A stretch of DNA of 48,628 nt, taken from the NCBI GenBank assembly GCA_040756995.1, contig JBFLYK010000047.1:1-48628 (forward strand). Reading direction: 5' to 3'. Each line of letters begins with the position of its first letter. Position 1 is the first letter of the stretch. The translations under genes and the position numbers were made by a program. The notes under the pieces were generated by a model. The model made no database searches, was not told the origin of the DNA, and worked only from the letters and a program-made list of their open reading frames with translations. Below, one piece after another: positions 18,018 through 25,037 of this stretch. This DNA is from BP-133 sp040756995 (GTDB lineage Bacteria; Actinomycetota; Acidimicrobiia; IMCC26256; BP-133).

Positions 18018-18617
18018 ATGACCGACTCCGATCCGAAGGACCATCTTCACCGCTACCTGCAGGCGGCCCGGGAGGCGCTGCTGTGGAAGCTGGACGGGCT
18101 GTCCGAATACGACGTCCGCCGGCCCTTGACGCCGACGGGCACCAACCTGCTCGGCATCGTGAAGCACGTGGCCAGCGTGGAGCTGGGCTATTTCGGCGAG
18201 ACGTTCGGCAGGCCGAGTGGCGAACCCTTGCCGTGGTTCGAACCCGGTGCCGAACCCAACGCCGATCTGTGGGCCACGGCTTCGGAATCGCGCGCTGACA
18301 TCACCGGGCTCTACCATCGGGCCTGGGCCCATTCCGACGCCACCATTTCGACCCTCTCGTTGGACGCCGAGGGCCATGTGCCGTGGTGGCCGAGCGACCG
18401 GAACACCGTGACCCTGCACCGGATCCTCGTCCACATGGTCGCTGAGACGAACCGCCACGCCGGCCACGCCGACATCGTCCGGGAGCTGATCGACGGCTCA
18501 ACCGGTCTGCGGGCCGACGTCTCGAACCTCCCCGACGTCGACGAGGCCTGGTGGGCCGCCTATCGCGATCGCCTCGAGCAATCCGCCCGCCAAGCGGCCG
18601 AAGAAGCGATCGAGTGA
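18018..18617 (+). CDS. DinB-superfamily (DUF664-type) protein
   Basis: This 199-aa four-helix DinB/YfiT-like protein has the typical metal-site histidines spread across the fold: H54 in GIVKHVASVE, a mid-protein helix, and the C-terminal HMVAETNRHAGHADI block. Actinobacterial relatives use mycothiol or bind a divalent metal; the substrate here is unknown. It has no obvious functional link to the preceding tadC. A weak -10-like AAGACT lies 6 nt before the ATG, so it may be expressed independently as a leaderless mRNA. Confidence 0.88.
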   Translation: MTDSDPKDHLHRYLQAAREALLWKLDGLSEYDVRRPLTPTGTNLLGIVKHVASVELGYFGETFGRPSGEPLPWFEPGAEPNADLWATASESRADITGLYHRAWAHSDATISTLSLDAEGHVPWWPSDRNTVTLHRILVHMVAETNRHAGHADIVRELIDGSTGLRADVSNLPDVDEAWWAAYRDRLEQSARQAAEEAIE

Positions 18618-18685
18618 GCGATTTCCCGCCTCCACGACCGCTGGGCTGAGACCAGGCTGCACCGCGGCGCTGATGGTCGGGCCGG

Positions 18686-18886
18686 TTACTTCTTTGTCCT
18701 GCGGCGCCGGAAAATTCGAGGAAACCGGTAGCCGGGCGACGGCCGAGGCCGTTCCTTAGAGAGCGCTTCGAGTTCATTCTCGAGATGTTGGCGCTCATCG
18801 TCGGTCAGTTCGCCGGCGAGTCGCTCGCGCAGGAACTTCATCCGTTCTGCGATCCAGCGTTCACCGTCGATGATCCGTCCGCCCAC
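18686..18886 (-). CDS. Small basic hypothetical protein (66 aa)
   Basis: I do not recognise a named family. The 66-aa protein starts GGRIIDGERWIAERM, continues as a charged helix rich in Glu, Arg and Leu, and ends in a very basic tail (RIFRRRRTKK), suggesting nucleic-acid or membrane-surface binding. The GTG at 18886 is preceded on the minus strand by TATCCT with a 6-nt gap, the leaderless pattern; an internal ATG at 18841 is the alternative. It is divergent from the HNH gene at 18938, with only 51 nt between the two starts. Confidence 0.6.
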   Translation of the reverse strand: MGGRIIDGERWIAERMKFLRERLAGELTDDERQHLENELEALSKERPRPSPGYRFPRIFRRRRTKK

Positions 18887-18892
18887 GGCACC

Positions 18893-18930
18893 AGGATAGG
18901 GGGTTAACTGTCGTACCCCCTCTTTAGGAT
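18893..18930. promoter_or_regulatory. Back-to-back leaderless promoters
   Basis: TATCCT on the minus strand (18893-18898) is 6 nt from the GTG at 18886, and TAGGAT on the plus strand (18925-18930) is 7 nt from the ATG at 18938. The two -10 elements are 26 nt apart, so their -35 regions must overlap and the promoters probably compete. TTAACTG at 18904-18910 is a possible -35 for the plus strand. Confidence 0.5.
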
Positions 18931-18937
18931 GAGGGGC

Positions 18938-20155
18938 ATGTTCGCTGGGGTAGCGAGTCCGCTGGATGGGGTGTTGGCTTCGATTCGGTCCGTGATGGCC
19001 GCCATCGAGGTCGACGACCTGGCCGCGCCGAGCGCGGCCCGGCTGGTTGAGGACTGCGCCGAGGCGGAGCGGCTGCTGGCGGCGTTGCGGGTGCTGGCCA
19101 CGGCGACGTTGGAAGACAAGGCGTTGTGGCGCCGGGAGGGCTTCCGGTCGCTGGGGGCGTGGATGGCTTCCAAGACCGGTGGGGCGGTCGGCACCGCCAT
19201 CGCCACTTTGGAGATGGCTGAACTGCTGGCTGATCTGCCCTTGGTGGCTCAGGCGTTCTGGGCTGGCCGGCTGTCGGAAGCGCAGGCCCGGGATATCGTC
19301 GAGGTCGCCTCCGGGTTGCCCGATGCGCAGGAGCAGTTGTTGGAGGCGGCCGGGAAGCTGTCGTTGCGGGGCTTGCGGGAGGAGTGCCGTCGGGTCGAGG
19401 CGGCGGCGGCGGTCGATGACGACGAGCGGTACCGGCAGATCCATCGGCGACGCAGCTTGCGGTCGTGGGTCGACCGCCATGGTGTCGGGCATGTGAGTGC
19501 CCGCTTGACGCCGGACGATCTGGCTCGGGTCACGAACGAGATCGAGCGGCGCTGCGACGACCTTGTGGTCGACGCGGTTCGGGGCGGCTGGTTCGAAGGC
19601 CGCGACGCCCATCGGGCCGACGCGCTCGTTGAGTTGGCCCGGCCCGACAGCGCCGAGCCGCCCGGGCCGGAGAACATGATCCACGTCATGGTCGACTACG
19701 AGGCGCTGATGCGGGGTCATACGATCCCGGGCGAGCAGTGCGAGATTCCCGGCATCGGGCCCATTCCCGTGACGCTGGCCCGCCAGATGAGCGAAGACGC
19801 CATCTTGAAGGTGCTGCTTACCAGGGGTGTCGACGTGATGGCGGTCGCCCATGGCGGTCGCACGATCCCGGCTCACCTGGCCAGCGCGCTGGAGGTGCGG
19901 GACCGCAAGTGCATCGTGCCCCGCTGCGACGGCACCACGGGCCTGCAACGTGACCACCGCAACTCCTTCGGGCGGACGCAGGTCACCAAACTTGAAGATC
20001 TGGCGCTCCTCTGCCCTTGGCACCACTACCTGAAGACGTTCTGCGGCTACACGTACCGAGGCGGCCCGGGCAATTGGGAGTGGATCCCACCAGAGAACCT
20101 CGACGTGGACCTCACTGAACTCCGTAAGATCATCACCAGCGTCCGGCGGTGCTGA
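18938..20155 (+). CDS. DUF222 / HNH endonuclease (13E12-repeat family)
   Basis: This 405-aa protein has an N-terminal helical DUF222 domain (about 10-300) and a C-terminal HNH nuclease: CIVPRC, then QRDHRNSF and LALLCPWHHYLKT, giving the zinc cysteines and the D-H...N...H catalytic set. The family (REP13E12 in mycobacteria) is multicopy in actinobacterial genomes and is thought to be mobile or phage-related; the target is unknown. I chose ATG 18938 rather than 18929 because TAGGAT lies 7 nt upstream. Codons end in T or G (TTG, GTT, GAT) more often than in its neighbours, consistent with recent acquisition. Confidence 0.9.
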   Translation: MFAGVASPLDGVLASIRSVMAAIEVDDLAAPSAARLVEDCAEAERLLAALRVLATATLEDKALWRREGFRSLGAWMASKTGGAVGTAIATLEMAELLADLPLVAQAFWAGRLSEAQARDIVEVASGLPDAQEQLLEAAGKLSLRGLREECRRVEAAAAVDDDERYRQIHRRRSLRSWVDRHGVGHVSARLTPDDLARVTNEIERRCDDLVVDAVRGGWFEGRDAHRADALVELARPDSAEPPGPENMIHVMVDYEALMRGHTIPGEQCEIPGIGPIPVTLARQMSEDAILKVLLTRGVDVMAVAHGGRTIPAHLASALEVRDRKCIVPRCDGTTGLQRDHRNSFGRTQVTKLEDLALLCPWHHYLKTFCGYTYRGGPGNWEWIPPENLDVDLTELRKIITSVRRC

Positions 20156-20184
20156 GCCGGTTGCTCAGCGCTCGCGGTGGAGCG

Positions 20185-20220
20185 CCCAACCAGCACCCCT
20201 TTCGGGGACGCCGGGTTGGG
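20185..20220 (+). terminator. Hairpin downstream of the HNH gene
   Basis: CCCAACC (20185-20191) pairs with GGTTGGG (20214-20220), enclosing an inner CCCC-TTT-CGGGG stem. It lies 30 nt past the HNH stop. No U-tract follows, so it may be an intrinsic-like terminator or merely a structured 3' end. Confidence 0.35.
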
Positions 20221-20373
20221 TCGTCTGCCGGGTGAGCGCCGCCTCGGTCAGGCCGATGGGCCGGCAGGCGGTTTCCGGGTCACTGTCGCCGGCATGACAC
20301 ACAGAACGATCATTCCCGGCACGAACAGGGGTACGTTCAGGTCATCGGCGACCTCTCTGACCTCGACGCGTTC

Positions 20374-20799
20374 GTGCCCGCCTTCGGCGAGTGGGTGGAG
20401 GCGTGCTGGTTCGCCGAGCACGAACGGGCCGAGGCCCGCCTCGAGGCGTTGCTGGCCTTCCCACCCGACGTCGTCCTCGTCGGGTCGCTGACGATCCTCG
20501 ACCGGCTCCTCGAGCTGTCCGATCCCAGGGGCTTCGCCCCGGCGCTGGGCGACGTCCGGGACCTGGGGCAGGCGCTGGCCGACCATCTGCTGATCACCGG
20601 GCCCGACCCGAGCCGGGAAGCCCTGATCCGGGCGGTGGTCGCCGGGGCCGGCGCCGCCCCGGCGACCCGCCGGGAACTGCTCGTGACCTACGGCGCCGAG
20701 GCGGTCACCGCCGCCGCGCTGGAGTGCTCATCGGTGCTGGCCCAGGCCCTGGCCAACCGGTGGGGTGTGGTGCCGTCGAACGTCCTCGAGGATTTTTAG
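20374..20799 (+). CDS. Hypothetical protein, start uncertain (possible frameshift upstream)
   Basis: The frame reads like a real protein: a VVLVGSLTILDRLLELSD helix, Ala-rich helices and a C-terminus RWGVVPSNVLEDF. Its stop sits exactly at the stop of the convergent zinc-ribbon gene (4-bp overlap). No family recognised. The only start codon in frame is GTG 20374, with no ribosome site or -10 pattern. Sensible sequence continues upstream in the same frame to about 20325 (GYVQVIGDLSDLDAF), and an ATG at 20294 in the neighbouring frame would join it by a single-base shift near the CCC at 20312-20314. It may therefore be a disrupted gene or contain a sequencing error. Confidence 0.5.
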   Translation: MPAFGEWVEACWFAEHERAEARLEALLAFPPDVVLVGSLTILDRLLELSDPRGFAPALGDVRDLGQALADHLLITGPDPSREALIRAVVAGAGAAPATRRELLVTYGAEAVTAAALECSSVLAQALANRWGVVPSNVLEDF

Positions 20800-21449
20800 A
20801 CGTACTGGCGGAGAAGGTTGCGCAGCGCCGCGGCGGCGGCCGTGGTCGCCTCCTCGTCGTCGCCTTTCTCCAGGGCGGTCACGATGGCCGAGGCCTGCTG
20901 CTGGACCCGCGACCACACCTGAGGCTCGATGCCGTAGGGCGGGAGGCACTGGCCGACGGCCTCCGCCGCCTCCATGAACTCCACCACCCGCTGCTCGTCG
21001 TAGGTGCCGTGCTGCAGCGCGTCGGCGGCGATGAAGAGGTCGCTCATCGCTTCGGCCGCCTCCTCGCCACCGTCCTCGCCCTCCTCCTCGAGCAGCAGGG
21101 CGTCGTCGGCGAACTCCCCTCCGTCGGCGAGGGCGTTCTCGTCGATCTCGTCGAGGATGGCGTCGACCTCCTCCTCGGCGGCCGCCGGCACGACCAGCAC
21201 CATGCCGTCTTCCCAGCGGTAGGGGATTCCGAGCTCGACGAGATCGGCGGTGGCCACGGTGCGGTCCTCCGGCGGCCACTCCACCAGGTCGTAGGCGATC
21301 TGGTCGTCGTCGTTGTCGGAGGGGACCAGCATCTCCGGCGGATCCTCCATCGAGAGCCCGCACTCCACACACAGCACCTGCGTGCTGGCGAACTCCATGT
21401 TGACGTCGGGAGCGAACGCGGCGCCGCAGCGGGGACAGAACTGGTTCAA
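20796..21449 (-). CDS. Acidic zinc-ribbon hypothetical protein
   Basis: This 217-aa protein has an N-terminal zinc ribbon (CPRCG at residues 5-9 and CVECG at about 27-31) followed by an acidic domain resembling a DUF2007-like beta module (DLVELGIPYRWEDGMVLVVP), a highly acidic linker rich in Glu and Asp, and a C-terminal helical region. It is probably cytosolic; role unknown. The TTG start is supported by a strong ribosome site, GAGGAGGAGA, directly upstream on the minus strand. Its promoter region is an inverted copy of that of the divergent gene at 21661. Confidence 0.8.
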   Translation of the reverse strand: MNQFCPRCGAAFAPDVNMEFASTQVLCVECGLSMEDPPEMLVPSDNDDDQIAYDLVEWPPEDRTVATADLVELGIPYRWEDGMVLVVPAAAEEEVDAILDEIDENALADGGEFADDALLLEEEGEDGGEEAAEAMSDLFIAADALQHGTYDEQRVVEFMEAAEAVGQCLPPYGIEPQVWSRVQQQASAIVTALEKGDDEEATTAAAAALRNLLRQYV

Positions 21450-21488
21450 GTCTCCTCCTCTATCAGCACCGCACCGACACCGAAACCC

Positions 21489-21650
21489 TAGCGATCCGTC
21501 GGGCGGATAGCGGGGACAGATCTCCGAGTCAGAATCGTCCCTGGCAAGGACGCACGACGAGGCATAGTCGTCCTACGGTGAGGAGGAGGACGCAGCCAGG
21601 GGCGATTCTGGCCGGAGAGATGCCCCGATTATCCGCCCGACGGGTCGCTA
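21489..21650. promoter_or_regulatory. Inverted duplication of a promoter region between divergent genes
   Basis: Left arm 21489-21545 and right arm 21595-21650 are imperfect inverted copies of one ~57-bp sequence around a 49-nt centre. Read outward, both contain GCCAGGG, CGATTCTG, CGGAGA, CCCCG, TATCCGCCCGACGG and TCGCTA with a TAnnnT -10 (TAGGGT on the minus side, TACTCT at 21649-21654 on the plus side). On the plus side the -10 is 6 nt from the GTG at 21661. The shared sequence covers the usual -35 to -60 zone, so a common regulator or sigma factor is likely. Confidence 0.65.
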
Positions 21651-21660
21651 CTCTGCCTCG

Positions 21661-23877
21661 GTGGTGAAAACGCGGGACTCCAAGGTGTGGCCGTCCATGG
21701 CCGGCCTGTTCACCCTCGTTTTCGCCCTCGGTGGGTGGCGGGCCGGGCTGAGCCGGCTGTCGGACAACTCCTTCTTCTGGCATCTGCGCACCGGCCGGCT
21801 GATCCTCGACCAGGGCATTCCCCACGGAGACCCGTACTCCTTCACCGCCGAAGGGCACCGGTGGGTGGCCCAGTCATGGTTGGCGGAGGCGCTCTACGGC
21901 GTGATCGACAAGGCGGTCGGCCCGTTCGGCCTGCGGCTGCTGACGGCGTTCACCGGGGCGGCGGTGGCCGCCGTCACCTACCGTCTCGTCCACCGGATCA
22001 GCCGTGATCGGCTGGCGGCCGTCGGCCTCACCCTGGCCGCCATCGGCGCTTCGTTCACGCTGTGGTCGGCCCGGCCTCTGTTCCTCGGGATCCTGGCCTT
22101 CCTCGGGTTGCTGTGGATCGTCGAAGTCCCCGACTCGTGGCTGGGCCGCCGGGCGATCTGCACGATCCCCGTCCTCGTCTGGCTGTGGGCCAACATCCAC
22201 GGGACGTTCTCGCTCGGTTTCGTCTATCTCGGCCTCCACCTCGCCGGGCGGTGGCTGGAAGGGGCACCGTTCTGGACGGGCCGGGAACGGGTCATCACGC
22301 AGGCGACGGTCATCGCCGTCGTGGTGGCCGCCCTCAACCCCTATGGCCCCGGACTGCTCCTGTTTCCGGTCGAGCTGCTCACCCGGGGCGACATCCTCAA
22401 ACGGGTCACGGAGTGGCGTTCGCCCGACTTCCGCACCATCCAGGGCCTCATGTTCGCCGGCTGGCTGGCGGTGTTCGTCGCCTGCTTCGCCATCGGGCGG
22501 CAGCGGCCCTCGCGGCGCGACGTGGTCGTCAGTGTCCCGTTCCTGCTGCTGGCCTTCTGGGCCCAGCGCAACATCGCCCTCTCACCACTCGTCGGTGTGG
22601 CCGCCGCCGCCCGCTGCGTCGCCCGCCACGACTACCGCCCGGCCAGCGACTCGCCGCTCAACCGGCTCGTGGCCGCCGCCCTCGTCGGCCTCGGTCTCAT
22701 CTGGACGGGCCAGGCGGCCGGCGATCCCGACTTCGACACGTCGATCTACCCGGTGACGGCCATGCGCTACGTGGAGGAGCACGGCCTCCTCGGCCAACGG
22801 CTGATGACCGACGACGCCTGGGGCGGCTACATCATCCTGAAGTACTGGCCCCGCCAGCAGGTGTTCGTCGACGACCGCTACGACATGTATCCCCGGCCGG
22901 TCCTGGAGGACTTCCTTCACTTCTCCGACGCCGACCGGCGGTGGCGGGAGGTCCTCGACCGCAACCGGATCGACGTCGTGGTGTGGTCGGCCAAGACCCA
23001 GGTCGCGCAGTTGATGGAGACCGACCCCGGGTGGACGGTCGTGCACCGGGACAAGAAGGCCATCGTGTTCACCCGGGCCAAGGCGCCGCCTCCGGAACCG
23101 CCCAACCCGGATCTTCCCCGCGGCGGAGCGGCGCCGCCACCGCTCGACGAGGTCGTGGACCGGTTCGTCGCCGAACAGGACGTGCCGTTCCGGGTCGTGG
23201 CCCGCCGGCTGCCCGACGGCCCCCAGGTCGCCCGGCAGGCCGACCGCCAGGTGCTCTCCGCCAGCCTCTACAAGCTGTTCGTCGCCCGGGAGCTGGTGCG
23301 GCGCATGCACACCGGCACGCTCGACCGGGCCGCGCCGGCGGCGGCCACCGCGGACGGGAAGCCCCGCACCGCCGGTGACTGCCTGCGGGACATGATCGTC
23401 GTGTCCGACAATCCGTGCGGCCTCTGGGGACTCGGGCAGGTCGGCTCCGGCCGGCTCGACGCCACCCTGGCCCGCGACGGCTTCACCGGAACGTCGCTGG
23501 CCAGCCCTCAGCGCACCACCGCCGCCGACGTCGCCCGGTTCCTCGAGCGGGCCCGGGACGGGACGCTGCTCGGCCCCGGCGGCGAGGCGGCCACCGCTGA
23601 GCTCTGCGACCTGCTCCGAGCCCAGCAGGTCAACGACCGGTTCCCCCGGGGGCTGCCCTCCGGCACGCCCATCGCCCACAAGACCGGCGACCGTCGGCAC
23701 TGGGCCCACGACGCCGGCATCATCACCCTGCCCGGCGGCGACGAACTGCTGCTCGTGACCCTCAGCGGGCCGTGGCCCGCTCCCTGCTGTGACGCCGACC
23801 ACCCCGGCCCGGCCGAGGAACGGGCCTTCGCCGCCTTCGCCGAGCTCGCCCGGCGGATGTGGTCAGCGGTCAGTTGA
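21661..23877 (+). CDS. Polytopic membrane protein fused to class-A-beta-lactamase-fold serine hydrolase
   Basis: This 738-aa fusion has an N-terminal half (about 10-350) with some nine membrane helices and the loop WHLRTGRLILDQGIPHGDPY, resembling GT-C-type glycosyltransferases, followed by a soluble module (about 355-470). A Pro-rich linker (472-497) leads to a serine hydrolase domain with the three penicillin-recognising motifs: SLYK (S535, K538), SDN (582-584) and KTG (674-676). The omega-loop Glu of true class A beta-lactamases is not evident because the segment after SDN is short, so I infer a cell-wall-acting or unknown acyl-transfer role and not antibiotic hydrolysis. The GTG start follows TACTCT by 6 nt (leaderless). 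The 3' end overlaps the convergent flp gene by 8 bp. Confidence 0.82.
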   Translation: MVKTRDSKVWPSMAGLFTLVFALGGWRAGLSRLSDNSFFWHLRTGRLILDQGIPHGDPYSFTAEGHRWVAQSWLAEALYGVIDKAVGPFGLRLLTAFTGAAVAAVTYRLVHRISRDRLAAVGLTLAAIGASFTLWSARPLFLGILAFLGLLWIVEVPDSWLGRRAICTIPVLVWLWANIHGTFSLGFVYLGLHLAGRWLEGAPFWTGRERVITQATVIAVVVAALNPYGPGLLLFPVELLTRGDILKRVTEWRSPDFRTIQGLMFAGWLAVFVACFAIGRQRPSRRDVVVSVPFLLLAFWAQRNIALSPLVGVAAAARCVARHDYRPASDSPLNRLVAAALVGLGLIWTGQAAGDPDFDTSIYPVTAMRYVEEHGLLGQRLMTDDAWGGYIILKYWPRQQVFVDDRYDMYPRPVLEDFLHFSDADRRWREVLDRNRIDVVVWSAKTQVAQLMETDPGWTVVHRDKKAIVFTRAKAPPPEPPNPDLPRGGAAPPPLDEVVDRFVAEQDVPFRVVARRLPDGPQVARQADRQVLSASLYKLFVARELVRRMHTGTLDRAAPAAATADGKPRTAGDCLRDMIVVSDNPCGLWGLGQVGSGRLDATLARDGFTGTSLASPQRTTAADVARFLERARDGTLLGPGGEAATAELCDLLRAQQVNDRFPRGLPSGTPIAHKTGDRRHWAHDAGIITLPGGDELLLVTLSGPWPAPCCDADHPGPAEERAFAAFAELARRMWSAVS

Positions 23878-24055
23878 CCGCGCTGTTGATCGACGAGAAC
23901 TGCGACGACACTCCGGACCCGAACGTCTTCACCGCCACCATGGCGATGATGGCGATGAGCCCGGCCAGCAGGCCGTACTCGACCATCCCGGCGCCCCGTT
24001 CGGAGGCGGTGTCGAGGCGGTTCTGCAACCAGGTGAAGAGAGCGACGATGCTCAC
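23870..24055 (-). CDS. flp: Flp-type pilin, second copy
   Basis: This 61-aa prepilin ends its leader at ASERG, with the cleavage motif G-AGMVEYGLL (Glu at +5, Tyr at +6), a hydrophobic helix LAGLIAIIAMVAVKTFG and a short Ser/Asn-rich tail. After processing by a prepilin peptidase it would be a pilus subunit of about 40 residues. The GTG at 24055 is supported by GGAAGGAG about 8 nt upstream; a longer frame from 24115 would run through the hairpin before it. It is 87 nt downstream of the other flp gene and separated from it by a terminator-like hairpin. Confidence 0.92.
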   Translation of the reverse strand: MSIVALFTWLQNRLDTASERGAGMVEYGLLAGLIAIIAMVAVKTFGSGVSSQFSSINSAVN

Positions 24056-24090
24056 CGGGGCGTCTCCTTCCGTGGCCCGGAGAAAGCCGA

Positions 24091-24122
24091 AGAGCCGGCG
24101 CCGGAAACCCGGCACCGGCTCT
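24091..24122 (-). terminator. Terminator/attenuator hairpin between the two flp genes
   Basis: Arms 24091-24104 and 24109-24122 form a 14-bp stem with a 4-nt loop. The one mismatch in the plus-strand RNA becomes a G-U pair in the minus-strand RNA, so the stem is continuous in the direction of flp transcription. It is followed on that strand by TTCGGCTTTCTCC. It could stop most transcripts after the first pilin gene. Confidence 0.6.
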
Positions 24123-24142
24123 GTGATCGGCTGCGTATCGGA

Positions 24143-24325
24143 TTAGTTGAGGCTGCTGTTCACCGAGGAGAACTTGGTGGACACGCTGCTGCCCAGCGCC
24201 TTCACGGCCACGATGGCGATGACAGCGATGAGAGCGAGGAGCAGGCCGTACTCGACCATGCTGGCACCGGTCTCGTCCTTGTTGAACTTCGCCTCGAGCC
24301 AGGTCTTCAGAATGAACAGGTCCAT
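24143..24325 (-). CDS. flp: Flp-type pilin, first copy
   Basis: This 60-aa prepilin has the cleavage motif G-ASMVEYGLL (Glu +5, Tyr +6), then a hydrophobic helix LALIAVIAIVAVKALGSSV and a Ser/Asn tail. The leader MDLFILKTWLEAKFNKDETG is 20 residues with a net-charged end, normal for Flp. AGAGGAG lies upstream of the ATG. It is the first pilin transcribed downstream of the response regulator and has its own upstream cis element at 24398-24417. It is likely the major pilin because a terminator follows it. Confidence 0.94.
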   Translation of the reverse strand: MDLFILKTWLEAKFNKDETGASMVEYGLLLALIAVIAIVAVKALGSSVSTKFSSVNSSLN

Positions 24326-24397
24326 GTGTCTTTTCTCCTCTTGTCAGCGCCCCGGCGCCTTGATGATTCAGGTATCGGCTGACGGAGGAGCCGGCTG

Positions 24398-24417
24398 GAT
24401 AGGTCGATCGACTCATT
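24398..24417 (-). promoter_or_regulatory. Tad locus 2 cis element, copy C (before flp)
   Basis: GATAG, the perfect 10-bp palindrome GTCGATCGAC, then TCATT. It has the same order and spacing as the copies at 31990 and 35514. It abuts the stop codon of the response regulator gene and lies 72 nt before the first flp start. Confidence 0.55.
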
Positions 24418-25037
24418 CAGCGAAGCGAGATGATCCCCATCTTCACGGCGGTGAGGACGGCCTGCGTGCGGTCCCGGGCGTCGAGCTTCTCGTAGATCGA
24501 CGCCAGGTGGTTCTTCACCGTCTTGGCGCTGATGAACAGCCGCTGACCCGCTTCCACCGTGGAACAGCCGTCGGCGAAGAGCTGGAGGACTTCGATCTCC
24601 CGAGAGCTGAGCGTGGTGGCGACGGCCCGTTCCGCCAGAAGAGTGCGGGCCAGATCGGCGGAGAGGTCGGTGTCACCGGCGGCGACGGCGTGCAGCGTCT
24701 CGGCCACCTGATCGGTGGAGCAGTCCTTCAACAGATAGGCCACGGCGCCGGCCCGCAGGGCCTGGCTGATGGTCTCCTCCTCGCCGTGCATGGTGAGGAT
24801 CACGACCCGGGCCTCGGGCGCCGAATGCCGCAGCCGCCGGGTCGCCTCGATCCCGTCCAGCACCGGCATCGTGACATCCATCAGCACGAGGTCGGGCCGG
24901 AGCTCGACGGCCAGACGAACGGCCTCCTCGCCGTCACCGGCCTCGCCGACGACGTCGAAGCCGGCCTCCTCCACCGCCCTCCGCAGTCCCTGGCGCAGGA
25001 GTTTGTGGTCGTCGACGAGGAGCAGCGTGGGGCTCAT
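24417..25037 (-). CDS. NarL/LuxR-family response regulator
   Basis: This 206-aa regulator has a receiver domain (acidic pair D9-D10, phospho-acceptor D54 in LVLMDVTMP, Lys in YLLKDC) and a C-terminal LuxR-type helix-turn-helix (about 140-203: LSSREIEVLQLFADG through KTVKNHLASIYEKL). Its ATG overlaps the stop of the histidine kinase gene by 4 bp, so the two form a cognate pair. It is encoded between tadC and the flp pilins. I infer control of pilus genes, possibly through the GATAG/YCATT elements, one of which lies just beyond its stop codon. Confidence 0.92.
   Translation of the reverse strand: MSPTLLLVDDHKLLRQGLRRAVEEAGFDVVGEAGDGEEAVRLAVELRPDLVLMDVTMPVLDGIEATRRLRHSAPEARVVILTMHGEEETISQALRAGAVAYLLKDCSTDQVAETLHAVAAGDTDLSADLARTLLAERAVATTLSSREIEVLQLFADGCSTVEAGQRLFISAKTVKNHLASIYEKLDARDRTQAVLTAVKMGIISLR

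Noticed and set aside
23160..23877. Beta-lactamase resistance gene
   Set aside because: The domain is fused to a membrane protein and lacks an evident omega-loop Glu, so hydrolysis of beta-lactams is not supported.
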